From Xiphophorus maculatus (lineage: Eukaryota > Chordata > Actinopteri > Cyprinodontiformes > Poeciliidae): a stretch of DNA of 64,000 nucleotides. Below, piece by piece: positions 12,521 to 36,948 of this stretch. Within the stretch, counting starts at the first letter, position 1, and each line of letters opens with the position of its first letter. The notes below the pieces were generated by a model that saw nothing but the letters and a program-made list of their open reading frames with translations, had not been told where the DNA came from and made no database searches. Position numbers and translations under genes: made by a program. The DNA is taken from the NCBI RefSeq assembly GCF_002775205.1, contig NC_036457.1, forward strand, positions 2,455,001 through 2,519,000. Direction: 5' to 3'.

Positions 12521-13610
12521 GATTTTTATTTTATTTTATTATTATTATTTTTAGTTTTTTAAATAAATAAATGGCCAGGAAAAAGAAAAACTTTCAAAAC
12601 CTCTAATTAGAAAACATGAAAAAAAAATCTAATTTAAAAAAAATCTAAAAATTCAGAAAAGTAAAACGTTCCTTCTCAATCCGACTGCCTGTCAGATCCT
12701 CACCCATCGTCTCATTTTCCATTTAAAGAAGTCAAGAAAGGATTTAAAGTATTCTCTCAACTTTTTACAAAGAACTTTGAGTTTCTCTTTGAGAAATGCA
12801 AATCTGTCATTCGAAGATCCAGCTTGATGTTGAGACCTTGATCTCACCATCAAGGCCTTGATGCTTTTCTTTATCTTTTTCACAACATTCTCATCCTGAT
12901 TAGGAAAAGTTTGTTAAATCTTTGGATCAATGCAGAGAAAATCAAAAATCAATCACTGGAAAGACCCAACTTTACCTAATATTACTGTAACATTGAGAAG
13001 ATTTCATTCTATTGTTGGTTAAAAGATTGATGAAATGTGGATTTAATTGGACTGGATTGGATCTGAAATGTTGCACCGAGATCAATAATACCGTCTAAAC
13101 TTTGTGCAGAGTTTTTAAAACTTATTTCCGTCCTCTGAAAACCAAACTCTGGATGTTCCCGTTGCACTGAAAGTAGGTTGTTTTGAAATGACTTGTTTGC
13201 AAAGAAGGACACTGATCTCTCTTAGCTGAAGATTAACAGTCGATATTGATCCTGTTTCATCTGGTTCACATCAGCAAATCTGCAGTTTTGTCCTCTGAAC
13301 ATTCAAAACATTAGTTTTCATATATTCATATATTCACCAAAAAGAAAAGAAGAATACAAGAGTAATCAAAGAAGGAAATAAATAACAGCAAATATTTGTT
13401 GTTTTATTTGTGCTTAAAGTAAAATCAGACCAGAATTTGCAGATGAAATCAAAGTCCAGGAGCCAGATTTTTAAAACCTAACATGGCAGGTTTAAAATAA
13501 TTTTGTTTCAGACCGACCGCTCTTCTTTACCAGAACACAGAAAGTGACTCTTTGTGAATGAAATACCTTCACATTGGGGTGCTGGACTGTTGATCTGGTC
13601 CAAAAATCTA

Positions 13611-13784
13611 CCATAAACAAGGATTCTGACCTTTTGCTCTTTGCTGTCCTCGTCAATGATTGACGAATAACTGAGCCGTCCTATTTCTCCTCCCAGCTGA
13701 GCTATAAGCTTTACGGACCGTAATTATACATCAGAAGGGGCGTCTGGTTGAGCGGATGATGAGCTGCTAGTCTGAATCCTCAAC
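13611..13784 (+). promoter_or_regulatory. plg proximal promoter and 5' UTR
   Basis: The block directly upstream of the plasminogen ATG. It has a TATA-like tataag at 13,703, about 80 bases before the ATG. Motifs 'ataaacaagg' (13,613) and 'ttgctctttg' (about 13,634) are shared, in the same order and at similar spacing, with the region upstream of the vWA gene (28,868-29,028). This shows that the two promoters are copies of one another. No transcription start has been measured. Confidence 0.6.
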
Positions 13785-26708
<12,924 letters not shown>

Positions 26709-26876
26709 AATGTGACCGGAGGTCAAAAACAGGATACACACCTTCCTGGTTTTGGGTTTATGTGAGTGTTTTATGTAACAGGATTAAATTGTGTTATTTA
26801 GAAGAAACCTGGAACCTTTATGTGATTAAAGGTTTATTGATGAAAATTCTTCTATGCTTTTTGAATTGATTGAAAA

Positions 26877-26882
26877 AATAAA
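26877..26882 (+). terminator. plg poly(A) signal
   Basis: AATAAA about 170 bases after the plasminogen stop codon. The implied 3' UTR runs from 26,709 to about 26,900. Confidence 0.75.
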
Positions 26883-26899
26883 TTACACTGGTTTTGGTT

Positions 26900-28860
26900 C
26901 CAAACATCCCTTTATTTTTATTTTATTTTCATCTTCATTCTTTTAGATGCTTTATATATCATGTCATATAAAACATTTTTAAATGCTTTATATTATAGCA
27001 TTAATAAACTGACATTTTTCATGTGCAGAGACGGATTCTTCATAGAATCAAGAAAATTAAGAAAAATTTCTTTTCATGGTCCTTTTTTCTCACAGCCATC
27101 AGCATCTACAACAACTCTGAAAATTATTGAGTTACAACATTTAATTTCCCTTAGGTTAATAATGGTTTGAGCTGAATTGAATATTTGTGGCTCCAAACAC
27201 GTTTTATTTTGCTGCATTTTGGGGGAAAATTGATGTTTAAATTATTGCAGATCCTGTTTAAGATAACTTAAGATAAGTTAAGTTAAGATAACTTAACAAA
27301 TGTGAAAATTTGTTCTGCAAAGAATTTATTCTGCTGTTCCTCTGTCTTCATGATGCTGTTTGACTGAAATCCTCCAAAAGTCCTTAAAGCTTCTGCAGAA
27401 CAGCTGAGATTGTAATAAAATGTTCTGGTTTCAACCTGAACACATCATTAGAAGTCTGCTTTTAGTACTAGATTATATAGAAAAGCAATATTTTTACTTG
27501 TAAAGAAAAAAAAATCAAAATGCATGAATAATTTTCAATAAACTTAAAAATTATGCCCGGGTGTGTCGTGGTGGCGTAGCGGTTAGCGCAGCCCATATTT
27601 GGAGGCCTTGAGTCCTCGACGCGGTGGTCGCGGGTTCGACTCCCGGACCCGGCGACATTTGCCGCATGTCTTCCCTCCTCTCCTTCCCTGTTTCCTCTCA
27701 GCCTACTGTCATTTAAGGGACACTAGAGCCCACAAAAAAAACCCTGGAGGGGTAAAAAAACCAAACAAAATAAAATTATGCCCTATTTTGTTCGGTCAAT
27801 ACTTATTGTTGTTTTACCGCCGCAAAATGTGACAAACTCCAATAAGCCTGTCAAAAGTAAAGTTTATGTGCAGCACATTTCAGCAACTAAGCATCATAAA
27901 AACATAGCCAGTTATAAAAGGAGCAACATTTTGTAAAACAACAGAATTAATCACCAAATATAAATCAAATATAATTATCAATGTTTCTATTACTATGAAT
28001 TAAAGGCAATAAACAGGTGGGGTTTTAACTCTGACAGTGACATAATCCATGCAGAGTGAAAAAAATCCATGTAAAAACTAAAACCAGGTAAAAACCTGAA
28101 GCAAGCTTTCAATAAAAATCAACATAAACCATGTCGGTAATCTGCATGAGGAGGAGGAGCCATGCTGTTGTGTGTTTTTTTAAAAGAACAAATTGATAAA
28201 ATGTCAACCTCTTTTTCTTTTTTAACTTCAATGAGTCAGGAGCAGAGTAAGATATCTCTAACAAATGTGCTGAAGAAAATTAAAACTATTAACCAAATAA
28301 AAATTATTTTCTTTTTGGCCACCTGGTCTTTTATTTGGTACCTTGTGTTTAATGTATAACTCCACTGGGTCAATGACAATCTCTGCAAACACTGGCTTCC
28401 CAGCATTACTGTTGCATCACTGTAGAAAAAAAAGGTTACACAATTCTTGATATTATTTTGGATTTTGTAAAGTGGAGGAAACAAGTATTTGATGCATCAA
28501 GGATTTAAAAAAAAAAGTTTTCCCGCTAACCTTGCAGCTGTTTAAACTCATTGGTTGTAGAAAAGACATCCGTCCACACAGTCAGTCGCACTCCAACCTC
28601 CCACCATAGACAAGAACAAAGAGATGTTCTTTCCTAAATTAGCTGGATGGACTACAAAAATCAATCGGTTACCCTAAATTTCCCAAAACCAGTTTGGATA
28701 GTGATGTTTTATCAGAAATATTTCATGTATTATTGTTAAAATTGATATTAAATATAATATTCTCTAAACATATTAGACAAAAACATAGTCAGAGAGATAA
28801 ATTAAAATGGATAAAAGTTTGACAGTGTAAATAGCAAAGCTTTGCTTACTGGAAAGAAAA
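26900..28860. other. Intergenic region between plg and the vWA gene
   Basis: No exon is recognised. It contains a short 'agataacttaag' direct and inverted repeat (27,259-27,300), a tRNA-derived SINE (27,557-27,762), and AT-rich DNA without other recognisable structure. Confidence 0.6.
27557..27762 (+). mobile_element. tRNA-derived SINE, copy 1
   Basis: The head carries pol III A-box (tggcgtagcggttagcg) and B-box (ggttcgactcc) sequences. It is followed by a body with 'gccgcatgtcttccctcctc' and 'gggacactagagcccac', and an A-rich tail. A close second copy on the same strand is at 58,635-58,845. It is not a functional tRNA gene: the anticodon arm cannot be formed cleanly and the body is SINE-like. 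Confidence 0.85.
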
Positions 28861-28867
28861 ATACTGT

Positions 28868-29028
28868 ATATAAACAAGGACTATGGACTGTTGCTCTTTG
28901 TCTGAGTTGCTTGTCAGGCAAACCATTGGCTAAAAACTGAACTGCCCTATTCATCCAATACATTATATTTACCCCACTACAGGGATGTTTGAGTGCAAAT
29001 AACGAACAGCTGATGGGAGGTCCTCACC
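28868..29028 (+). promoter_or_regulatory. Promoter of the vWA gene, copied from plg
   Basis: Shares 'ataaacaagg' (28,870) and 'ttgctctttg' with the plg promoter. The distance to the ATG is 159 bases here and 172 in plg. A TATA-like tatattt lies at 28,964. Homology continues through the whole signal-peptide exon and the first bases of the intron. The obvious inference is plasminogen-like (hepatic) expression. Confidence 0.6.
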
Positions 29029-32000
29029 ATGGACTTCTACAAGGTAGCATTTCTGCTGGGAGCCTTCATCTGTACTGGTAAGATAAAAATATGAGTGATT
29101 TTGGACAAAAAACAAAAACAAAACAAATAGTTGCTAAAAGAGGAGTGAAGGCCAAAGTGTGGTGCGTGGCAGCTTTTGTCAGACTTTCCCAGGGCTGCTT
29201 ACACCTGAATGACTGAATGTAAAGGCCTTTCAAATCCTCTGGACTTGATGAAGCGCTAAAGAAATGCAGGCAATTTACCATAAACATGATGGTACCAGCT
29301 GAAAGTACATTACCTTTCTGATACCATATTTCATCCTTTGTTGTCAGGGCTACGAGCTGACCAGCCGCACAACGCTGTAGGTAAACAGATTCATTTCAGC
29401 TGTTTTTAAAGTGACAGGACACAACAAAAGTCACTATTTTCATATTACGAGATCCATGTGTTCAATGGAAATTATTCTAGCTTTGTTCAACATAATTGAG
29501 TTTTTGCTATGTATTTGTAAAATTCCCACATAAATATTTGTCTTGCTAATGAAGCCAATGAACTGTATTAACTCTTCGCATGCCATTACAGGACTCTACT
29601 GTTCTGCTAGGGGCATCAGGGCAACATCTATGTTCATGTGCACAGTGATCTAGAGCTGCACAATATATCAAACTATATTTGCCAATATGTGCAAAATTGC
29701 AGTTTCAAATGACCGCTAATACTTTTTCAGTGGGATAGACTTTACCTGCCATTGATGTTCATGTCTGATGTCATGTTTATTACTGGGTAGTTAAGCTCAG
29801 AGAAAGTGGTTGATACGTCATGATGATGTAAAAAGAAAGAAAACTTGTGTTAGTCCAACTGATAGTATCACTAAGATATTTGACAACTAAATCAGAGTCA
29901 TGTTTTCCTACATTGATGCAGCTTCAGGTTGGTCCATAGGACCACATCTACCTCGGACCAATGGTCAATATTTAAGTCCCATCATCAGAACTGTGGCCAT
30001 ATATAGGTTTTATTCTAGATAATGAACTCTCTTTTAAAAATCACATAGCAAATCTACTACGGACATTGAAAATGAAAATTGGGTTTTATTATCGAAATGG
30101 ATCTTGTTTTACACTCAAAGCTAGAAGAAAATTGGTAGCAGCGACATTCCTGCCACTTTTGGATTATGGAGATGTTTTATATATGAATGCTTCGACTAAA
30201 TGTCTTCAATCATTAAATACTGTGTATCATTGGGCTTTAAGATTTATAACCGGTAGTAGACGTCTGACACATCATTGTGATTTGTACGCAAAAGCTGATT
30301 GGCTCCTTTAAGTCAACGGAGAAACAATCATTTAATGATAATGATATATAAATCTCTACTCGGTCTAAGCCCAGCATATTTATCCACTCTCCTACATAGA
30401 ACTGTCGGTTCTCGTTCTCTTCGCTCCAATAACATTATTCTTCTGCATGTCCCACGCTTTAGATCTGAAAAAGGGAAGCAGGCATTCAGTGTTTTGCCCC
30501 CACAGCGTGGAATCAGTTGCAGTCTGAATTTAAGATGTTGGAAATGATTTCACTGGACTTATTTCGATCAGTTCTTAAAGATAGGCAACAAGATTCTATG
30601 GAACAGTGTCATTGTTTTTAAATTGTTTTTATTGTTTTATACTTGTGCATATGTATTAATTGTTTTTATCTTGTAAAAAGGTTGCTATGCATTGCAAATT
30701 TTTTTGCCCAGGTCCCTCTTGAAAATGAGATCTAGATCTCAACGGGGTTTACCTGGTTAAATAAAGGAAAATAGAAATAGAAAATATAAATAGACCTGTA
30801 TTTTAGCGTAGCTGTAATTTCATTTATTTTTCACATACATTTGTAACAGTTTTTTTCTTTCAGCATCTCTGTGTGAAATATCCAAAGTTGACATTGTGAT
30901 GCTAGTGGACGGTTCTGAGAGTATTTCCAACAGAGAATTTTGTACAATGAAAGCATTTATATCCCAGGTAGTTCAGAACCTCCCCATTGGTCCCAACCAA
31001 GTACAAATAGGTATTACTTTATTATCATTTAAAAATGTCATTAATGTGCTAATTTAGTTTATCTAATATGCCAGTATTGGTCAATATTGTTGTTAAAATA
31101 TATTTTTGCTCCATGTTTCTGTCTGATTTGATCTATTCATGTCTGGGTTTTTTAGGTTTGACTCAGTTCAGTACCTACAGTAAAACCGAGTTGGACCTGA
31201 ACAGCCACAATAACAATCAGACTCTGCTGCAGGCCATTGATGCAATTCAACACATGAAAGGACTCACAAATACGGGTCAGTATTGAGGACTCAGGATCTG
31301 AGTGGATCACAACTAAAAACAGGAACTTTGTCCATTTCTTCTGTTAGTCTCGCTGGAACAATATTAAATAGAAGAAGCAGTTGTACAATATTGACCCTTT
31401 GCAACTACGTCAATCACTGGAGGCGCCATGGTGGACATGGGAAGTTAGGATCGGGAGTATTGAACAAAATGACTGAAATTGTTTTCCCAAGTTGTTTTGC
31501 CAGTTTATTCATGGCTTCTACTACGAGTCCACACCTGGTTAGGGCTCATAGAAGACAGTATTTACCAAAATTTGAAATAGCTAGCTTAGTAACGGACCGA
31601 TACCGTGAACCAGACGTGATCAAAATGCCAACTTTGCCTGAATTCACACCACATGATTTATATCAGTATGTCATTAACAGCGTCTCCCTTACACTGGAGC
31701 AACCTTACAAGTTTACAAAAGACAACATGCTAACCAGTTTTTTTCTGTTTTAAAGTGAAAGCAAATAAAAGCGATATTAGACATGTCTAAGTACAGAAGC
31801 TTCTGAATATTTCCTGGGTCACATCAGCACAAATTCCAATAAGATCGCCTAAAACTGGATTATTATTTTTCTAGGCATGTAATGCTGACTCCTAGAACGT
31901 CTCTTCAACTTCTGAATTTGTTCTTTTCACATACAGAAGAAGCTCTGGATCATGTCCTTATTCGCAGCTTTCAGCTCAATGCCGGGATGCGTCCACTTTT

Positions 32001-33387
32001 CACATTTTCAGCGGCTCAACTTTTCCCTCAGAGTCTAACCTGGGTCGACTTTCTTCTGTTAGTCTGGCTGGAACAATATTAGAAGAAGCAGCTGAGTAAT
32101 AATAGAAGAACTAGCAGTTAGAAAATGCTGAGTCACTGATTACTATAGAGATTTTCTTTCATTTTTGGAGGGGGAGCCCACAGCACCACTACTTTCATCA
32201 AATAGAGTTTGAGCCTCAAAGAAGCTGCTGGGCAAAGTTAATACGTCCTAACAGAAATTTGTGACGCATCAATCTACAAATATATAGTAGCCACATATGT
32301 AATTTTTAAAAGTTTCTACATCTATGATAGACTACATTATGTGAGAAAATGTTACTATGTAAGAAGTTTAAAGTTTCTGAATGCTTCCTGGATGCTATAA
32401 GCACAAAATCCAGTCATACAGCTGGATTATTTTTTTTCCAGGCATGTAATGCTGATACCTAGAACGTCTCTTCACCTTCTGAATTTCTTCTTTACCACAC
32501 ACAGGAAGAGGTCTGGATCACGTCCTGAAACACAACTTTCAGCCCGGTGCAGGGATGCGTCCAGACTCAAAAAAGAAAGTCGTTCTGATCACTGATGGAG
32601 AGTCTACGGACAAGACAGAAATTCCTGCACAGAATCTGAAAGACAGTGGAATCGAGATCTATGTTATTGGTAACATTTGTTTTCTGTGTGGATAATTCAG
32701 TTTCATTAGTTAAAGAAAAACACATTACCAACGAGAAGTTGTTCTTCTTAGATCAGTACTATAACGGTGCACATTTTTTATAGGTGTGGGCAGTCATGTT
32801 CACAGTCAGCATGTCATTAACCAACTGAGGACCATTGCTTCTGAAGACACAGAAAATCATTTATATCTTTTTTCAACTTACCAATCATTCTATGATGCTG
32901 CCATCAATATATCCAGAAACCTCTGTCATGATGCTACCAATCTGGAAAAACAAGGTATGTATGTTTAAAAATGTAGTTCGTTTAAAAGTCATGAAATAAT
33001 AAAACATAAATCCTTTAATCTGTATTTTTAAAAAGTAGATAAGTCAGCAAAAAATAAAGCTGTTGACAATCGAGATCTTGGTTCATTGGAGTTATTTATG
33101 GTTTTGTTATTTTTGTGTTCCTTAGTTTTTTTATTTCTTTCCTCTGGTGCTCAGAGGTGGTGCATGACAGCGTCTCTCAGATTTCCCCTTGGCTGTCTGC
33201 AATGTAGCCACAGCTAAACAGCTGAACATATAAATAGAAATGCAGGTCTTTTACCATAAACATGACTGTACCAGCTGAATGTACATTGCTTTTCTAAAAC
33301 CTGCTGACATTTCATTCTTTGTTGTCAGGGCTGCAAGCTGATCAAACCAACTCAACAGGTAAACAGATTCATTTCAGCTTTTTTTAA
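29029..33387 (+). CDS. Secreted single-vWA-domain protein with a plasminogen-type leader
   Basis: Not a gene I recognise. Exons: 29029-29077, 29348-29380, 30864-31010, 31156-31275, 32505-32669, 32784-32954 and 33329-33387; every junction is phase 1, giving 247 aa. Exon 1 encodes MDFYKVAFLLGAFICTG, near-identical in length (49 bases) and sequence to plasminogen exon 1. Exon 2 adds a short linker (LRADQPHNAV). Residues about 37-215 form a von Willebrand A domain with MIDAS DGSES (43-47), a Thr in the TNTG loop and ITDGES. The phrases IGPNQVQIGLTQFS and AGMRP resemble collagen XII/XIV-type A domains. Cys31 and Cys219 flank the domain and could pair. The last exon (GLQADQTNST...) is a duplicate of exon 2; it is taken here to read through its donor to a TAA at 33,385. 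Alternatively the donor is used and further exons are missing or unrecognised. Likely a plasma adhesion or ligand-binding protein (inference). Confidence 0.75.
29930..30780 (+). mobile_element. 3' end of a non-LTR retrotransposon (L2/CR1-like LINE)
   Basis: Encodes broken pieces of the reverse transcriptase C-terminal region: RRKLVAATFLPLLDYGDVLY, ALRFITGS, YKSLLGLSPAYL and RSLRSNN. The 3' tail is 'ctcaacggggtttacctgg' then 'ttaaataaagg' and short A-rich repeats. Frameshifts make it inactive. It sits in intron 2 of the vWA gene, sense orientation. Confidence 0.8.
31380..31755 (+). mobile_element. Transposon-derived ORF fragment in vWA gene intron 4
   Basis: Contains an open frame including LPKFEIASLVTDRYREPDVI, then MPTLPEFTPHDLYQYVINSV. 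Related but decayed sequence recurs at 35,430-35,600 ('gaaatagctagctta', 'ttcacaccacatgatttata'), which shows it is a repeated mobile sequence and not a host exon. The family was not determined. Confidence 0.55.
31937..32005 (+). pseudogene. Degenerate duplicate of vWA exon 5
   Basis: After an acceptor (atacag) the sequence reads like exon 5 at 32,505: 'gaagctctggatcatgtcct' and 'atgccgggatgcgtcca'. It then diverges and lacks the ITDGES part and a donor. The upstream intron is duplicated too: 'ggcatgtaatgctga' is at 31,874 and 32,441, an offset of 567. The intact copy at 32,505 keeps frame and phase, so this one is dead. Confidence 0.75.
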
Positions 33388-33530
33388 AGTGACAGGACAC
33401 AACAAAAGTCATTTTTCTCATATTATGAGGTCTATGTGTTCAATGGAAATTATTCTAGCTTTCTTCAACATAATTGAGTTTTTGCTGTGTACTTGTAAAA
33501 TTCCCACATAAATATTTGTCTTGTTAATGC
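33155..33530 (+). repeat. Duplicate of the exon 2 region of the vWA gene
   Basis: About 370 bases match 29,150-29,575, including flanking intron ('accataaacatga', 'gtaaacagattcatttcagc', 'caatggaaattattctagct'), with an offset near 3,981. It contains the exon-2-like segment used as the last exon (33,329). It marks a tandem duplication whose second vWA domain is not found downstream. Confidence 0.85.
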
Positions 33531-34520
33531 GGAAGTATACTCAAAAATATCTTGAAAATTTTTCTGAAGTAAAAGATTTTTATCTTCTAACTTTATATGA
33601 TATGTATCTACTAGAATGTTGTATGATGTACCTACATTTTAAGAGCCTTTTGAAAAATACCCCGATTTTCTTTCATCTAACATAAGTTTGCAAACATGCA
33701 TGAAAACACTGATGAGTTAATATCCAGTTAGTGACAATTCTTTCATCATTTTCTAAACCAGGTTTCCCTAATGACGATTGAAGTCAGACATTCAGCAACT
33801 TTCAAATAGAATCTGATTAATACTGAGGCCAGCACTGTGTCACTTTGTCTCTTGTAATGTCAAATTGTTTGTGTTTAATTGATTGAAAATTTTTTAAAAA
33901 GTAAAACCTCAACATCAAACATTTTTTTCTTATTTCTTCCACATTCACTATACTGTATTGCAGGAGAACATAGCATGTTACACTATGTTGAATACATTAT
34001 ACTATCCTGTGTGTAACATACATGTTACTGTACTAATAGTATAATATGGCATGTTACACCATGTGTGTAAAATTCATCGTACTGCACTGTCTCTATACAT
34101 GAGCAAAGCATATATGTTTTTATTATGACACAATTTTACATGTTTGGTTTTATAATGACCGAGTGTATCATTATGTATTTTACTTTTATGCATCTCATAC
34201 ACATATATGACATTTTATTGTTGTTCACAGTCTAGTATGTTGAAATTTATCATGAGACATAGTCAAGTGCGATTTATCACATTACACACAACATAGTATG
34301 ATTTATGATATGACACATAGTTCAGTCTGGTTTATTTCATCATGACACAATATGATGCGATTTGCAATTAATGTTTAACAATAAACCGACTTATTTTTTA
34401 CACAATGGTTACCACAATGTATGTTTTTTACACAAATGTTCTGCTATTTTTTATCATGAGACCACACTAAGCCATAGTGTGTCATGACCTTTCTAGTCTC
34501 AAAACAGTGTACTCCAACAT

Positions 34521-34985
34521 ACACTCACTGGCCACTTTATTAGGTACCCCTGTCCAACTGCTTATTAACACAAATGTTGAATTAGCCAATTACAGGGCAG
34601 CAACTCAATGCACTTAGGCATGTAGAAATGGCCAAGACTATCTGCTGCAGTTCAAACTGAGCATCAGAATGGAGAAGAAAGGTGATTTAAGTGACTTTGA
34701 CCGTGGCAAGGTTGTTGGGGTCATACAGGCTGGTCTGAGTGTTTCAGACACTGCCGATCTACTGGGATTTTCATGCACAACCATGTCTGGGGTTTACAGA
34801 GAGTGGTCCGAATAAGGGAAAATATCCAGAGAGCCGCAACCCTGTGGCCGCAAATGCCTTGTTGATGCCAGAGGTCAGAGGAGAATGGCCAGACTGGTTC
34901 GATAGAACGGCAACAGTAACGCAAATAACGTCTCGTTATAACCGAGGTATACAGAAGAGCATCTCTGAATGCACAACACACACAG
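34521..34985 (+). mobile_element. Tc1-like transposon remnant
   Basis: Starts with the terminal 'actcactggccactttatta' and encodes KGDLSDFDRGKVVGVIQAG, then LSVSDTADLLGFSCTT and VYREWSE. These form the helix-turn-helix DNA-binding part of a Tc1 transposase. Stops follow and the catalytic domain is absent. Confidence 0.85.
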
Positions 34986-35290
34986 ATAGTGGTGAAGAGA
35001 CGGCAGAACTCTGAAAACCAGTTGTTTCAAACTGTGACATAATTTACAAGCCTGTACAGTAAGGTCACGGATTATTATGACCATCAAAATCTGTGACCAG
35101 TGTGATCCTGGCTATTTGAGGGTTAAATATTGTTATAAGCACACACAGATAGTGGTGAAGAGACGGCAGAACTCTGAAAACCAGTTGTTTTAAACTGTGA
35201 CATAATTTACAGTCCTGTACAGTAAGGTCACGGATTATTATGACCATCAAAATCTGTGACCAGTGTGATCCTGGCTATTTGAGCCGTGAA
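34981..35290. repeat. 163-bp direct tandem duplication
   Basis: The segment beginning cacagatagtggtgaagaga at 34,981 is repeated at 35,144 almost without change. The second copy ends near 35,285. Near identity suggests a recent event in an old region. Confidence 0.93.
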
Positions 35291-35329
35291 GTTTACAATC
35301 CCAGCTGTATCAGTTTTTACGCAGTTTAC

Positions 35330-36030
35330 ATACTCTTCATACTCTTCTTCTCGCTGATCTTCAAGTCATACCTGCGCTCTATCGCCCTCTGTGGTCACAG
35401 GAAATGATGGTTCACAGATTTTGTTTACAGAAGTTGGAAATAGCTAGCTTACAAACCGACCCATACCTCCTCCCTCCCGATGTGTTGACTTTCTGAATTC
35501 ACACCACATGATTTATATCAGAATGTCATAAACAGCGTTTCCCCTCAAACCAGAGCAGCCCTATCACCAGATGCTAACCATTTCTTTTCCATACATGCTA
35601 GGCTACATGACGGTGCGGCATTGTCTCCATGGTTACTAACGTTTAGCCACGTACCTTCTACATAATGCAATGCCTGAAATATTTCTAATTATACTTACTT
35701 ATAAAGTATATAAACGTTAAGACTTCTTACCTTGTAAAAAGGTTTTGCTGCCAGTCGTTATGATTGACGGCTGCTGTCCTTCCATCATGGCCACATCTGT
35801 CCTCATTAAAAGTTAGACAATAAAATGACATGTTTGGTTTCTATCTGTTCTTGTCTATTTGCGCAGTCGGCCCTATTTCTAAAGTGAAATTAACTAAACA
35901 GAAGTGATATTAAACTACCGGCTGTGTTTTTGACAGGCTTTACTGGAGCGCATAGGTTGGTTTGATGTCCGTCATGGCGGACCGTGACGTGTTCTGGACA
36001 GCGTGACGTCACCGGCAGAGTCAATACTAT
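35330..36030. mobile_element. Decayed transposon sequence with CRE-containing end
   Basis: 35,430-35,600 matches the transposon ORF fragment at 31,560-31,745. The right part (35,940-36,020) is CpG-rich, with 'catggcggaccgtgacgtg' and a palindromic tgacgtca, like a mobile element promoter. No open frame remains. Confidence 0.45.
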
Positions 36031-36559
36031 GTGTGTACACACTTCACATAATAAAATATTATGTGTTTATTATGTATTTTACACTTTGAGTGTAAAATAC
36101 TTTCTACTTTTTTCCATAATAGAATATATAAGGGACTGAAGTTGAATTTTGCTTTATACTAGTGTGAAGTATATTAAAATGGGTTAATATGTGGAAAATA
36201 TACAATGTTTTAATATTTTTACAGTGTTTACTATTAAGTATTTCATGCACATTGTATAGTAACCTGTATTTTTGCCATGTCACACAGAATAAAATGATTG
36301 ATTATATCAAGACACATTACTGTGGTGTGTATGTTACAGGATAGTGTAACATTTTAACAGCCTTCTTTTTCACACATACTATAATGTATTTTACACACAT
36401 GGTATATAGTAAATTGTATGTCATTTAGAATGATTTATTTTGTCATAATACAAAGTATAGTATATATATTTTTATGACATTTTGTATGATTTGTTTTATA
36501 ATGACCTATGTATTTTATAGTACATTGTGTTTTTGTAAAGTGAACACATTTTACACATA

Positions 36560-36948
36560 CAGTACAGACCAAACATTTGGACACACCTTCTAATTCAATG
36601 GGTTTTCTTTATTTTGATGACTATTTATAAGGCAATAAATCCCACTTATTAACCTGACAGGGCAGGTTGACCTATGAAGTGAAAACCATTTCAGGTGACT
36701 ACCTCTTGAAGCTCATCAAGAAAATGCAGAGTGTGTGCAAAGCAGTGATCACAGCAAAAGGTTCTACTTTGAAGAAACTAGAATATAAGGGCTATTTTCA
36801 GTTGTTTTACACTTTTTTGTTTAGTGCAAATTTCCACATGTTATTCATAGTTTTGATGCCTTCAGTGTGAATCTACAATGTCAATAGTCATGAAAATAAA
36901 GGAAACTCATTGAATTAAAAGGTGTGTCCAAACTTTTGGTCTGTACTG
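36560..36948. mobile_element. 389-bp Tc1/mariner-type MITE
   Basis: Terminal inverted repeats of 30 bases with about two mismatches (left end cagtacagaccaaacatttg, right end the complement). A TA target duplication flanks both sides (36,558-36,559 and 36,949-36,950). No transposase. Confidence 0.92.

Larger units (their letters stand above)
3755..13610. other. Long intergenic region upstream of plg
   Basis: About 10 kb without a gene I can support. It contains a CA microsatellite (4,072-4,101), degenerate 'cagaattctga' repeats (4,330-4,690; 12,318-12,520), palindromic family A elements (5,857-6,154; partial 6,225-6,400; 7,185-7,521), a CpG-rich patch (6,595-6,720), a Tc1 transposase fragment (9,466-9,560), a dispersed repeat (9,630-9,960) and an AATC microsatellite (12,132-12,162). 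The moderately GC-rich 11,760-12,110 stretch has open frames on both strands but no recognisable protein. Confidence 0.5.

Noticed and set aside
27570-27660. Functional tRNA gene suggested by A and B boxes (also at 58,650-58,730)
   Set aside because: The tRNA-like head is attached to a conserved non-tRNA body and A-rich tail and occurs twice; the cloverleaf does not close well. It is a SINE.
30066-30547. Open frames as host coding sequence
   Set aside because: They are consecutive broken pieces of a LINE reverse transcriptase C-terminus followed by a LINE 3' tail.
31283-31753. 156-residue open frame as an extra exon of the vWA gene
   Set aside because: Related decayed sequence recurs at 35.4 kb, and the frame has no matching splice phase. 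It is transposon-derived.
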